This document shows positions 17,783 to 27,660 of a stretch of 64,000 bases of DNA, one piece after another. The notes under the pieces were generated by a model. The model was given only the letters and a program-made list of their open reading frames with translations. It ran no database searches and was not told the origin of the DNA. The DNA lies in the NCBI RefSeq assembly GCF_000422705.1, contig NZ_AUGO01000007.1, positions 1 to 64,000 on the forward strand, read 5' to 3'. The translations under genes were made by a program, and so were the position numbers. Origin of the DNA: Flavobacterium soli DSM 19725 (GTDB lineage: Bacteria > Bacteroidota > Bacteroidia > Flavobacteriales > Flavobacteriaceae). Position 1 is the first letter of the stretch; each line of letters begins with the position of its first letter.

Positions 17783-18520
17783 TCAAATCACCCCCACAAC
17801 CTTCACTCCAAACCCCTTCTCCTCCTGAAAGCCATAAAAACCACCATTCACCTCCTGCGAAAAGCGGTAATGCAAAACCGCAATGCGAATACCGTTTGCC
17901 GCTGCTGGAATAACTACAGGCAAGCTAATATCTTGAACGCCTCCATTTTTGGATACACGGACGACCTCACTGCTAAAAAGGGTAGCCCTCTGTTCCACCA
18001 AATCCAAAACCACTACACCAAGTTGCAGTTCAAAGTGGGTCGCACCCGTAATAAACTTCAACCTTTTGGGAGCAAATCCATTCAGGGTATAGGCCGCTGC
18101 AGTGGCATCATAAGAACCGGTGTCGGTCGGTAGGCAAAAGGACGTAAAGCAAAACCCCTCAAGCAAGGCTTTCCCATCAGCATGCTCCAACCCCACAGCT
18201 ATCTGCCGTTTGCCACGTTCAGAAACCAGGTCGGTATTCTTGATTTGAATAAACAGCTGCATGAGCCTCCCTTGCAATTCCTCATTCCGCTGCTTGCCAA
18301 GAAAAGGAAACAAACTGTCCTTGAACAGCTTCTTCACACGCGAACAATGTCCAAACTCGGTATTGCTTTCCCGAACCCGAACCATCGAAGCACTTTTCTG
18401 AATACGCTCCTTTGTAAAGCCACCACCAGCTTTTCGGGCAACCAGCTTCCCTTTTCGCATATAGAAATTAATGCCATCAATAGTGCCAACCAAAGGCACA
18501 ATACCCACCTGCTTTGCCAT
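17783..18520 (-). CDS. Conserved hypothetical protein, paralogue of 49782-50543
   Basis: This 245-residue protein of unknown function was started at MAKQVGIVPLVG to match its paralogue. The two share the N-terminal pattern G-x-L/V-x-G-T-x-x-G-x-x-F-Y-x-R-K, a K-E/Q-R-I segment, 'F.R.RE...EFG', an internal 'GKaLL.GF.F' and a C-terminal 'G..r.gVvVvD.e...a.L...'. No signal peptide, membrane segment or catalytic motif is visible. It stands alone upstream of the defence operon, preceded by an 11-bp periodic repeat tract (18572-18637). I do not recognise a function. Confidence 0.7.
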   Translation of the reverse strand: MAKQVGIVPLVGTIDGINFYMRKGKLVARKAGGGFTKERIQKSASMVRVRESNTEFGHCSRVKKLFKDSLFPFLGKQRNEELQGRLMQLFIQIKNTDLVSERGKRQIAVGLEHADGKALLEGFCFTSFCLPTDTGSYDATAAAYTLNGFAPKRLKFITGATHFELQLGVVVLDLVEQRATLFSSEVVRVSKNGGVQDISLPVVIPAAANGIRIAVLHYRFSQEVNGGFYGFQEEKGFGVKVVGVI

Positions 18521-18907
18521 ATCCTTATAATTTAAAAAACGTGGAGACAAATATCCGAAATAAAAACAATATATGCCGTATGTATGCCGTGTATATGTCG
18601 TATATATACCGTATAGTATTCGTATATAGAACGTATCTGATACATAAATACTATACTACTATTCTACAACCGAAATACTGCTCATCTTCTTCAACAACAG
18701 CCCCACCACATGATACATTCGGAAAAAAACAGAACCCATGTTCCAGCTACAGCGAGACCATTTACAGGTTTATAAAGTTCCACAAATGGCTAAAACTTAG
18801 AAATGGCGGGTTAAAAGGGAGCAGTTATCTTATCCCTTTTTATTTTTCGTAGTGGTGCTTTCGCATTTGCAATTTGCCCTTTATCTTTACCATCTAAAAA
18901 AAGCGCT
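18521..18907. other. Gene-free stretch with periodic repeat
   Basis: No gene is seen between the conserved hypothetical gene and the YdeI-like gene, which are divergent. It contains the 66-bp periodic tract (18572-18637) and, just before the YdeI-like gene, 'tatctttacc', which resembles a -7 box. Confidence 0.5.
18572..18637. repeat. Six imperfect 11-bp tandem units
   Basis: The units are TATGCCGTATG, TATGCCGTGTA, TATGTCGTATA, TATACCGTATA, GTATTCGTATA and TAGAACGTATC, with consensus TATnCCGTATA. The period is close to one DNA turn, so a protein could bind all copies on one face. The tract lies 52 bp upstream of the start of the gene ending at 17783. It may be an operator array or simply a decayed microsatellite. 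Confidence 0.65.
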
Positions 18908-19468
18908 ATGGCACATCACTTTTTCGAAACACCACAGGATTTTAGAAATTGGCTAAAAGAAAACCATGATAAGGCATCAGAGATCATTGTGGCCTTCTAC
19001 AAAAAAGATGCAGGCAAAAAGAGCATCACCTGGCCCGAAGCGGTAGAGGAAGCACTTTGCTTTGGCTGGATTGACAGTACCAGGAGAAAGATTGATGACG
19101 AAAGCTACTCGAATAGATTCACGCCTCGAAAGAAAACAAGCATCTGGAGTGCAAAAAATATAGCCAATATGGAGCGACTGCAAAAGGAAGGCCTCATGCA
19201 TCCCGCCGGATGGGAAGCATTCAAACACAGGAAAGAACACCTATCAAAAGTGTACTCCTTTGAAAGTAAGGCAAAAGAACTGGATGAAGATTTCACCCAA
19301 CTGTTTAAAATCAATAGAAAAGCTTGGGAATTCTTTACCAATCAGGCCCCTTCCTATCAGAAAGTAATCATCCATTGGATCATGACGGCCAAACAAGAAG
19401 CTACACGATTGTCAAGGCTAGAAAAAACAATCAAGGCAAGCGAAGAAGAAAAAAGACTGCAGCAATAG
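18908..19468 (+). CDS. YdeI/OmpD-associated family protein
   Basis: This 186-residue cytoplasmic protein has the family's conserved blocks in order: 'FRNWLKENH', 'IIVAFYKKDAGKKSITWPEA', 'EALCFGWIDS', 'RFTPRKKTSIWSAKN' and 'GLMHPAGWEAF'. The C-terminal helical extension carries 'RLEKTIKASEEEKR'. Family members are linked to bacteriocin or peptide tolerance in some bacteria, but the biochemical role is poorly known. The gene is a single transcription unit, full length, with no sign of damage. Confidence 0.85.
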   Translation: MAHHFFETPQDFRNWLKENHDKASEIIVAFYKKDAGKKSITWPEAVEEALCFGWIDSTRRKIDDESYSNRFTPRKKTSIWSAKNIANMERLQKEGLMHPAGWEAFKHRKEHLSKVYSFESKAKELDEDFTQLFKINRKAWEFFTNQAPSYQKVIIHWIMTAKQEATRLSRLEKTIKASEEEKRLQQ

Positions 19469-19529
19469 TAGTTATAAGTGGTGCATCACCAGCAATGTTG
19501 TTTCTAACAAATACCGTTTTAGATTATAA

Positions 19530-19604
19530 AACACAGATTATACAGATAGACTCTTATTAACTTGTAATTAAAAAATCGGTGTAAATCTGTGTAATCCGTG
19601 TTAA
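19530..19604. repeat. Imperfect inverted repeat, REP-like
   Basis: 'aaacacagattatacagat' near 19529-19547 is mirrored by 'atctgtgtaatccgtgtt' at 19585-19602, with about two mismatches across the arms. Elements like this ('cacagattacacagat') are common between genes in Flavobacterium-type genomes. It lies between the convergent YdeI-like and LtaS-like genes and could help end both transcripts. Confidence 0.6.
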
Positions 19605-19620
19605 CTAAAAATAATAGTGT

Positions 19621-21552
19621 TTAATTCTCAGCGAGTTTCTTATCAATGATTCGCTCCATATAATCCTGAATAAAGGCCTTGCATTTCAACTCGATCAAGT
19701 CCATTTCGGCATTTCGATTGGCAATCAAATTCTTTTCCATTCCCTTATCATTCTTATCATAAAAACCAATCGCTTTCTTGCCGTCAAACGTGCAGATGTA
19801 ATTGCCACTCATAAACTGATACACATTCGAAGAATATTTGATCACAAATGGCTCCTCGCCTTCATTCTTGCTAGCCAAACTCCTTCCCCAGCTTCTAAAG
19901 GGCTTTTTATAACCAATCATATCCAAAATCGTAGGATAGATATCGATTTGTTGGGCCCATTCCGCACTAACACCTGGCTGTGCATATTTTCCATTTGGAG
20001 AATAGAAGAGTATTGGTACGGTATTTCGGTTAAATTCCTTTTTATATTCGTCATAAGCAATCGTATTCCCATGATCGGCAACCAGAACAAAAATAGTGTT
20101 ATCATACCAAGGCTGTTTTTTGGCTTCCTTAAAAAATTGCTGTAAGGCATAATCTGTATACCCTATCCCTTCGTGAATATTTACGGTTCCCTTTGGAAAC
20201 TTACCGCTATATTTTTCGGGAACTTTATAAGGCTCATGAGAAGAAACCGAGAAAAGCGTTGCCATAAAAGGCTGTTGCTTGGTGTCGAGCGTGTTTTTCA
20301 TATACTGGAAAAAAGGCTCGTCCCAGATGCCCCAAACGCCATCAAATTCAGCATCATTATTAAATTCGGTCTTGCCATAATAATGCTCGATACCCAAGAT
20401 ATTCCCAAAACCTAGAAACCCCATAGAACCATTTGGAGCTCCATGGAAAAAACTGGTATCATAGCCTTCATCGTTCAAAACCGAAACCAATGACTGTATT
20501 TTCTGTTTTGGATAAGGCGAAGAGGTAAAGGCATCCTTGAATGAGGGTACTCCAGCCAAAATAGAAGACATTCCGTGAATCGACTTGAAGCCATTTGCAT
20601 AAGCATTGGTATAAATCATACTGTGCTGTGCAAGCGAATCTACAAATGGAGAATAGCCTCTATACCCTGGAATATTCTGGTCTTTATTGAAGCTTGCAAT
20701 GTATTCTCGGGCATAGCTTTCCAATATGAAAACCACCACATTCGGTTTTGTAGAAGGATTGTGGCTGTATTGTTTTATCGGCTTTGTGTATTTTGCAATA
20801 ACCGATGGATCAACCAAATCTTGCTTCTTGAAACTGGTAGCACTTATCGTTCGGATAATAGCAAATGGGGTATTCAAAACCAAATCACCTTGCGAAATAT
20901 GGCTTACATATCGATTGGCATCCAACATATTAATCGGTCGGGTACTCTTCTTGAAATCTCCCCTGATACCGCCAATACATAAAGTGGTTATGACTAGAAA
21001 ACCAATCACTGAAAAGGCAAAATACTTTACATTCACCACAGGTTTTGTGTAGCTCACTTTCACTTTCTTATACAAATAAATCCATAAGTAAGAAAATGCA
21101 ATTAGCAAAAGGAAGACATGCCAATAATTCACCAGAAAGTTTCCAAACAAGGTAGCTTTATTCGATTCATGTTCTAGCGAATCTACTACAGCAATGGTAG
21201 TACGGGAGAAAATAAATCGGTAGTAAATCAAGTCGATAAAATTGGTCGACCAAGCTATAAAGTTGGTTATAAAATAAAGATAGAATAAAAATTTCTGGAA
21301 TCCTTTTTTTGTATTGACAACCAATGGCAGTATAGACAACAGTATAAACAACCCATTGGAATATAAAATGGCTGTAGTATCAAATGCCAAACCATGATAA
21401 TAGAGCCTGAAGAATTCAAAAAACGAATCTACTACCAGAAGATCACTATTATACAAATAAAACAAAACTCGCGTGATGAAATAAAACAAATAAACCAATA
21501 CTATTCTGTATAACAATATTTTATATTCGTTTAATCGAAAAAATTGCTGCAT
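19621..21552 (-). CDS. LtaS-like membrane sulfatase/phosphoglycerol transferase
   Basis: This 643-residue inner-membrane enzyme has five predicted membrane segments in the first 210 residues (for example YRIVLVYLFYFITRVLFYLY and FAFSVIGFLVITTLCIGG), followed by an extracytoplasmic alkaline-phosphatase-fold domain. The nucleophile segment is NGFKSIHGMSS, with metal/active-site motifs VFILESYAREY, SVSSHEPY and LVADHGN. The architecture matches LtaS/OpgB-type transferases, which move phosphoglycerol or phosphoethanolamine groups onto surface glycans or lipids. Gram-negative Bacteroidota lack lipoteichoic acid, so the substrate is unknown. It is a single gene divergent from the acyl-CoA ligase gene. 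Confidence 0.9.
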   Translation of the reverse strand: MQQFFRLNEYKILLYRIVLVYLFYFITRVLFYLYNSDLLVVDSFFEFFRLYYHGLAFDTTAILYSNGLFILLSILPLVVNTKKGFQKFLFYLYFITNFIAWSTNFIDLIYYRFIFSRTTIAVVDSLEHESNKATLFGNFLVNYWHVFLLLIAFSYLWIYLYKKVKVSYTKPVVNVKYFAFSVIGFLVITTLCIGGIRGDFKKSTRPINMLDANRYVSHISQGDLVLNTPFAIIRTISATSFKKQDLVDPSVIAKYTKPIKQYSHNPSTKPNVVVFILESYAREYIASFNKDQNIPGYRGYSPFVDSLAQHSMIYTNAYANGFKSIHGMSSILAGVPSFKDAFTSSPYPKQKIQSLVSVLNDEGYDTSFFHGAPNGSMGFLGFGNILGIEHYYGKTEFNNDAEFDGVWGIWDEPFFQYMKNTLDTKQQPFMATLFSVSSHEPYKVPEKYSGKFPKGTVNIHEGIGYTDYALQQFFKEAKKQPWYDNTIFVLVADHGNTIAYDEYKKEFNRNTVPILFYSPNGKYAQPGVSAEWAQQIDIYPTILDMIGYKKPFRSWGRSLASKNEGEEPFVIKYSSNVYQFMSGNYICTFDGKKAIGFYDKNDKGMEKNLIANRNAEMDLIELKCKAFIQDYMERIIDKKLAEN

Positions 21553-21690
21553 TATGTTGTCCTGATTAAAAGGTTTTTTAGAAGTGCAAAACTACATATT
21601 TCATAACAAAGATTTAATATTCTGAATAAATATTGTGAATGACTAGATATTTAATTAATTTGCAGTCACTAAAATATAATTTCATCAAAA

Positions 21691-23463
21691 ATGAGTGCAA
21701 TAACCCGGCTGTTTGATTTTCCCTATCATCAACAAAAAAACTACAATATTCCCGACTCATTAGTAACAAAACAGGACGGCGTTTGGGTGAAAACCTCGAC
21801 CGATGAATATGTCGAAAAGGCCAATACCATCTCCAGAGCCTTGCTTCGATTAGGCATTCAAAAGAATGACAAGATTGCCATTATTTCTTCCAATAATAGA
21901 ACCGAATGGCACATTATGGATATCGGGACGCTTCAAACGGGAGCCCAAACCGTACCTATTTACCCTACAATTTCCGAAGCTGATTATGAATACATATTGA
22001 ACCACTCGGAAGCCAGCTATTGCTTTGTTTCGGATGATGTAGTTTTGGATAAGCTGAATGCCATCAAGCACAATGTGCCAAGACTAAAAGAGATGTATTC
22101 TTTTAACAAGATTGAAGGTTGCAAAAACTGGTCAGAACTATTAGAATTAGGAAAAGATACTAGCAATCAAGACGAAGTGGAGGAACGTAAAAACAACGTA
22201 AAACCGCTTGAACTTGCCACGATAATCTATACTTCTGGTACCACAGGAAAACCAAAAGGAGTGATGCTTTCGCATAATAATATCGTTTCGAACGTATTGG
22301 ACTCTGCCAGTAGGATTCCGTTTGAAGCAGGAAAAAGCAAGGCCTTGAGTTTCTTGCCTATTTGCCATATCTATGAGCGAATGGTGACGTACATCTATCA
22401 ATACTACGGAGTTGCCATCTATTTTGGTGAATCCATCGAAAAGATTTCCGATAATGTAAAGGAAATTGGGCCAAACGTGATGACAGGCGTTCCTAGACTT
22501 ATCGAGAAAGTATATGAAAAGATTATTGCAAAAGGCACTGAATTGACAGGAATCAAGAAGAAATTATTTTTCTGGGCCATTTCTGTTGGTTTGAAATATG
22601 AACCGGATGGTGCAAACGGCTGGTGGTATGAATTTCAATTATCAATTGCCCGAAAACTTATTTTCAGCAAATGGAAAGCCGGTTTGGGTGGCAATTTAGA
22701 TCTCATTGTAAACGGAAGTGCTGCACTACAACCACGATTGGCCCGCGTTTTTGCCGCAGCAGAAATATATGTGATGGAAGGCTATGGCTTATCCGAAACA
22801 TCGCCTGTAATATCCGTAAATGACAGACGAAATGGTGGTTTCAAAATTGGTACAGCTGGAAAAATCATTGATAACGTAGAAGTAAAAATTGCCGAAGATG
22901 GCGAGATCCTTTGCAAAGGTCCAAACGTAATGATGGGCTATTATAAAGATGAAAAGCTCACCAGCGAAGCCATTGTAGACGGCTATTTTCATACCGGAGA
23001 TATTGGTCAGGTGGATGCTGAAGGATTCCTGAAGATTACCGACCGTAAAAAAGAAATGTTCAAGACCTCTGGTGGAAAATACATAGCTCCTCAATTGATC
23101 GAGAATGCGATGAAACAATCGCGTTTCATTGGCGAAATAATGGTGATTGGCGACGGGGAGAAAATGCCTGGAGCTTTTATACAGCCTGATTTTGAATTCG
23201 TTAAACAATGGGCTAAAAAGAAAAACATCAACATCGGTAGTACTAACAAGGAGATCATTGCCAATGAAGAAGTAAAAAAACGTATCGACGAAGAAGTCGA
23301 AACCATCAATCAAAAGTTTGGACATTGGGAAAAGATCAAGCGTTTTGAATTGACTCCTGATGTTTGGTCGATTGATGGCGGACACCTCACCCCTACCATG
23401 AAACTCAAACGTAAAAGCGTTATGGAAATCTACAAGGATTTATACGATAAGATTTACAAATAA
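21691..23463 (+). CDS. Long-chain fatty acid-CoA ligase (AMP-forming)
   Basis: This 590-residue adenylate-forming enzyme activates fatty acids to acyl-CoA with ATP. The signature P-loop TIIYTSGTTGKPKG is at about residues 176-189, followed by 'EGYGLSETSPV' (A5), 'YFHTGDIG' and the hinge 'ITDRKKEMFKTSGGKYIAP'. The C-terminal catalytic Lys lies in PTMKLKRK. Length fits the AMP-binding long-chain group. It is monocistronic and followed by a clear terminator. It would feed the beta-oxidation operon at 60-64 kb. Confidence 0.93.
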   Translation: MSAITRLFDFPYHQQKNYNIPDSLVTKQDGVWVKTSTDEYVEKANTISRALLRLGIQKNDKIAIISSNNRTEWHIMDIGTLQTGAQTVPIYPTISEADYEYILNHSEASYCFVSDDVVLDKLNAIKHNVPRLKEMYSFNKIEGCKNWSELLELGKDTSNQDEVEERKNNVKPLELATIIYTSGTTGKPKGVMLSHNNIVSNVLDSASRIPFEAGKSKALSFLPICHIYERMVTYIYQYYGVAIYFGESIEKISDNVKEIGPNVMTGVPRLIEKVYEKIIAKGTELTGIKKKLFFWAISVGLKYEPDGANGWWYEFQLSIARKLIFSKWKAGLGGNLDLIVNGSAALQPRLARVFAAAEIYVMEGYGLSETSPVISVNDRRNGGFKIGTAGKIIDNVEVKIAEDGEILCKGPNVMMGYYKDEKLTSEAIVDGYFHTGDIGQVDAEGFLKITDRKKEMFKTSGGKYIAPQLIENAMKQSRFIGEIMVIGDGEKMPGAFIQPDFEFVKQWAKKKNINIGSTNKEIIANEEVKKRIDEEVETINQKFGHWEKIKRFELTPDVWSIDGGHLTPTMKLKRKSVMEIYKDLYDKIYK

Positions 23464-23466
23464 ACA

Positions 23467-23500
23467 AAAGTCTCCCCATTTTAAGGGAGACTTTTATTTT
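23467..23500 (+). terminator. Terminator of acyl-CoA ligase gene
   Basis: The stem AAAGTCTCCC / GGGAGACTTT has 10 bp with an 8-nt loop, followed by tattttta. It begins 4 bp after the stop codon. Confidence 0.9.
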
Positions 23501-23591
23501 TATAAACAGTAAAAAACAATATCAATGAAAAGGCGTTAGTAATGATTAAAAATTTTAACTATTTTTACTTCAACACTAGATAGATTGATTT

Positions 23592-26500
23592 ATGAAATTT
23601 TCGCCAGACGTATTCGAATCCCTGCAAAGCAAACTAAAAGTTGGAAATCGCAGAGGGGTTCACTTAAATGCCATTCCGGGCAACTCCAGATATAAGTTTG
23701 ATCTCTCAAGATTAGCTGCAATCAAGAAAAGTTTACCTGAACTTTTTGTCCTCGATTTGTTGACAATGAGTAATGTGAGCTTCACTTTTTCTACCCAACA
23801 TAAAGAAGATAAACCAAAAGTAAAAACTGTTGCAAAGGATAGTATTTACTTGAATGATTATGATGAAATTCTTCCAAAGATAGAAAAACATCAAAAGGCA
23901 GATAGCGCTTCCGCAGATGAAGAACGTGAAATAAACCTTCGGAAAATTGCAACCAATATCGAAAATCTGATCTTCCAGAACGAAGTTGTAGCATCAGAAA
24001 AAGGAATGAATACGCTTGGTTTTGGATTTCCATTATTGATCAGAAGAGATGCAAATGACAATCAGATTTCGGCTTCGCCAATTTTAATCTGGACCGTTAA
24101 AATCAAGGCAACTTCGGCAATGAACACTTGGGAAATTAGCCGAACGGAAGATGATCCTATCTATTTGAACGAAGTGTTGGTCAATCATTTGCAAAGTGAT
24201 TCGGGGGTATTTCTAAATGCAATTCCTACCGAAATGCTGGACGATGGAAAAATCGACAAGCCTGAACTTTTATCCATCTGCAAAAACATATTGGAACAAC
24301 TGCAAACCAGTCAGGATTTGGATTTCATTTTAGATAATTATGCTCCAATTCCATCCATAAAGACAAAGGTTAGCTATGAAAAATTGTTACCCAAAAAAGG
24401 CGATACATTAATCGAGAAAAGTGGTATCTTCTCCCTTTTTGAAGTACAAAAACAAAATATCATCAACGATTATGACGAACTGATTGCTTCCTATTCTTTC
24501 GAAGAAAAAGCACCAAACGGTTTGTTCCAATCGATAACTCCAATTGCCACCGATCCTTCTCAACAAAGCATTTTAGAAGCCTTAAAGGCACATTCTAAAA
24601 TCGTAATCCAAGGACCTCCTGGAACAGGAAAGAGCCAAACGCTCACAGCTTTGCTAATCAATGCTCTAGAAAACCGCCAGAAAACAATTGTGGTTTGCGA
24701 AAAACAAACCGCTCTTGAAGTTTTGCAAAATGCCCTTCAGCAGAAAGGCTTGGGCGATTTTTGCATGATGATAAAAGATAGTGTTTCCGACCGTCGTTTT
24801 GTCGTGGATCATGTTCGCACCAAGATTGATGCACCAACATTCAAGCAACATAAGGAAGTGTATCCTGATAGTGTTGTAAAAGAACTTCTGGAAGGCATTC
24901 ATCTCAACAAAGAAGGCATCAATCAGGTGCATCACAAGCTGAACGAAAAAGTCATCAAGGATCAAGATTGGTCAGAAATTATTGGGCACCTTTTAGCTTT
25001 GAAAGCGAGTGCGGAAACCTTAAATCTGGAAGAATTAGCCCTAGATTTCTCGACTTCTGAACTAGATGAATTTCTTCAGACTATCGAAAGCGGACAACCT
25101 TTTTTCGCGAAATACCAAGCTTTTAAGGAAGATGCGTTTTTTAATCCGGATACAATCATTGTCAATAATCGATTTGAAACCGAACAACAACTAAAAAAAT
25201 CTTTTGATCAGTATCAGAAAACAAGAGATGAGATACAGGCTTTGTTGGTACAATTCCGTTCGTACTATTTTGAAAAAAGAAAGGAAGAATTTGCTTCTCA
25301 ATTAACCACTTTAGAACAACTGATTAACGAAATTATCGTCAGTACGGCTACACTATCTCCTGATTCTGATGTTTTCAATTTGGACAAGACAGGCGGTTTT
25401 TTCTATAAATTCCTTTCCCTCTTTTCTTCTTCAAAAAAAGAAGTTTTGCAAACACAGCAAAAACTTCGCAACAATATAACAGCAATAAAAAGTATTTCGT
25501 TGCACACTAATTTCCCTGAAATCAGCCTTAGTTCAGATATGTTGCAAAACGTAAAGAACTGCGAAAGTTATACTTCCAAAATGCAATTGGCTAAAACCGA
25601 TTTTACCACAAAAATTGAAAGCGATTTCGAGCAGCTAGACGTATTGCATTTTTTTGAAACCAATTATCAAACTGCTGAATTAAAATCCATTCAGGAAAAA
25701 ACCAAAAACTTAAAACTGCTTATCAATCAAGATCGTTGGACACAAAAAAGTATCAATGGGAATTCGTTTCAGGAAATCATTCAGGAAACAGATGAATTGA
25801 TTTTTGTCTTCCAAAATGCTGCTCCAGAATTATTTGTAGCTACTTATGATTGGTTTTTATTTTTTAATTCGCTTTCGCCAACAAACCAACAGTTGGTTAC
25901 GTTGTTATATCCTATATCCAATTGGAAAGATTCTTTTTTGTTTGCTTATTATTCGCTGCTTTTATTGAAAAAATCCGATAATAATTTGGCAATAAACGAA
26001 GAAAATTATAGCAATTTTGCCACAAAAATCAAGCACTTCGAATCGACACAAAAAAGCTATATCGAAAGTTATTGGAACAACAATCAATTACTTTCTACAC
26101 AAAATTTTGAAAAATTAAATCCTGATATTTCGGTCGCCAATTTATACAACAAACGAAAAAGCACCAAGTTCAATCGGCTAACTTTAAGGCAAATTGCCAA
26201 TAAGGACACTGATCTTTTCACGTCCTTCTTCCCTATCTTGTTGACCACTCCGGATGCTTGTTCGAATCTATTTCAAGGGAAAAATTTCTATTTTGACAAC
26301 GTGGTTTTTGATGAAGCCAGCCAGCTGAAACTCGAAGATAATTTACCTGCAATGCTCAAGGGAAAAAACATCATTATTGCTGGTGACGAACACCAGATGC
26401 CTCCTTCCAATTATTTCAGCAAAGTGTTTGACGGGACATTTGAAGATGAAGAAGAAATTGAGGATGAAAACGAAAAAATCAACCAGAAGAATTCGATGCT

Positions 26501-27593
26501 TTCTATTGAATCGCTTTTGGATTTTGCCATGGAATTCAAATTCGAAAAGAATTATCTAGATTTTCATTACCGCTCGAAGCATCCCTATTTGATTGATTTT
26601 TCGAACCATGCTTTTTATGGTTCCCGATTAAAACCGCTTCCTGCAAACAGCCAATCAAAACCTATTGAATTTATCGAGGTTGATGGTGTTTTTGACGAAC
26701 ATATCAATGAGGCCGAAGCCGATAAAATCATTGAAATTCTGGAAAAAATAGAGCCATTGGAAAACGGGAAATATCCTTCGATTGGAATTGCAACCTTCAA
26801 TATCACACAGCGAAATTTTATCAAACGAAAAATAATTCAAAAGCAAAATGATCCTACAGAAACTGCTTTCAGCCAAAAAATAACCGCTTTGGAAGAAGCC
26901 GGGTTGTTCATCAAGAACTTGGAAAATATTCAAGGAGACGAACGTGATATTATTTTGATTTCAACCACTTATGGCAAGAAAAAAGACGGTAAATTCATTC
27001 AAGGTTTTGGTCCAATCAACCATTCAAAAGGCTATAAATTATTAAATGTAATCATCACTCGTGCAAAAGAAAAAATTGTGATTTGCACCTCGATTCCGCA
27101 AGAATATTACAGCAATTACCGTGAGGCTTTGGAAAAAGAAGGAGGCAATAACCGTAAGGCTATTTTTTATGCCTACTTGAGTTATTGCAAAGCTGTTAGT
27201 GAAGAGAATGAAGCCAAGAGAAGTGAAATCTTGAAAGACCTCATCCTTTTTAGCCATGTTAGCGAAAAAGTAGAAACCTCTTCTAAAAAACTATTCAAAG
27301 AACAAGTTTACAACGCTTTACAGGAACGATTTCCGCAACATACTTTCAAGCTGAATCATCCTTTTGGAGGTTATACACTTGATATCATGGTGGAGATGTC
27401 GGGTACTACATCCATTGCTTTTGAATGTTTGAGCAAGGAAGAGTACAAGGGTGATTTAGCCTATCTGGAAGATTTACACAAAGAGAAAATCCTTAAAAAT
27501 GCAGGTTATGAATATGCCCGGATTTGGAGTCAAAACTGGTGGCAGAATACGGAACGTGAATTGCGAAAATGGGAAGATAAATTGGTAGGATAG
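23592..27593 (+). CDS. Giant superfamily 1 helicase with C-terminal nuclease-like domain
   Basis: This 1333-residue protein has an N-terminal 300-residue region of unknown fold, then an Upf1/Dna2-type SF1 helicase. Walker A is IQGPPGTGKSQT (about residues 338-349), followed by a long helical insertion, then FDEASQLK (motif II), GDEHQMPPS, DFHYRSKHP and NIQGDERDIILIS. The last 100 residues (YTLDIMVEM, IAFECLSKEEY, EKILKNAGYEYARIWSQNWW) resemble an MTES/Vsr-like PD-(D/E)XK nuclease. Helicase-nuclease fusions of this kind occur in several phage-defence systems, but the gene stands alone. A repair role is equally possible. Confidence 0.75.
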   Translation: MKFSPDVFESLQSKLKVGNRRGVHLNAIPGNSRYKFDLSRLAAIKKSLPELFVLDLLTMSNVSFTFSTQHKEDKPKVKTVAKDSIYLNDYDEILPKIEKHQKADSASADEEREINLRKIATNIENLIFQNEVVASEKGMNTLGFGFPLLIRRDANDNQISASPILIWTVKIKATSAMNTWEISRTEDDPIYLNEVLVNHLQSDSGVFLNAIPTEMLDDGKIDKPELLSICKNILEQLQTSQDLDFILDNYAPIPSIKTKVSYEKLLPKKGDTLIEKSGIFSLFEVQKQNIINDYDELIASYSFEEKAPNGLFQSITPIATDPSQQSILEALKAHSKIVIQGPPGTGKSQTLTALLINALENRQKTIVVCEKQTALEVLQNALQQKGLGDFCMMIKDSVSDRRFVVDHVRTKIDAPTFKQHKEVYPDSVVKELLEGIHLNKEGINQVHHKLNEKVIKDQDWSEIIGHLLALKASAETLNLEELALDFSTSELDEFLQTIESGQPFFAKYQAFKEDAFFNPDTIIVNNRFETEQQLKKSFDQYQKTRDEIQALLVQFRSYYFEKRKEEFASQLTTLEQLINEIIVSTATLSPDSDVFNLDKTGGFFYKFLSLFSSSKKEVLQTQQKLRNNITAIKSISLHTNFPEISLSSDMLQNVKNCESYTSKMQLAKTDFTTKIESDFEQLDVLHFFETNYQTAELKSIQEKTKNLKLLINQDRWTQKSINGNSFQEIIQETDELIFVFQNAAPELFVATYDWFLFFNSLSPTNQQLVTLLYPISNWKDSFLFAYYSLLLLKKSDNNLAINEENYSNFATKIKHFESTQKSYIESYWNNNQLLSTQNFEKLNPDISVANLYNKRKSTKFNRLTLRQIANKDTDLFTSFFPILLTTPDACSNLFQGKNFYFDNVVFDEASQLKLEDNLPAMLKGKNIIIAGDEHQMPPSNYFSKVFDGTFEDEEEIEDENEKINQKNSMLSIESLLDFAMEFKFEKNYLDFHYRSKHPYLIDFSNHAFYGSRLKPLPANSQSKPIEFIEVDGVFDEHINEAEADKIIEILEKIEPLENGKYPSIGIATFNITQRNFIKRKIIQKQNDPTETAFSQKITALEEAGLFIKNLENIQGDERDIILISTTYGKKKDGKFIQGFGPINHSKGYKLLNVIITRAKEKIVICTSIPQEYYSNYREALEKEGGNNRKAIFYAYLSYCKAVSEENEAKRSEILKDLILFSHVSEKVETSSKKLFKEQVYNALQERFPQHTFKLNHPFGGYTLDIMVEMSGTTSIAFECLSKEEYKGDLAYLEDLHKEKILKNAGYEYARIWSQNWWQNTERELRKWEDKLVG

Positions 27594-27623
27594 CTATTGG
27601 TTTATCGCTACAATTAGTTGAAT

Positions 27624-27660
27624 AAAAAACCACGAACCTAAAAGTCCGTGGTTTCTTTTA
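27624..27660. terminator. Bidirectional terminator
   Basis: The stem AAACCACG (27627-27634) / CGTGGTTT (27647-27654) is flanked by A-rich and T-rich runs. It lies between the convergent helicase and slipin genes and can serve both. Confidence 0.8.
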
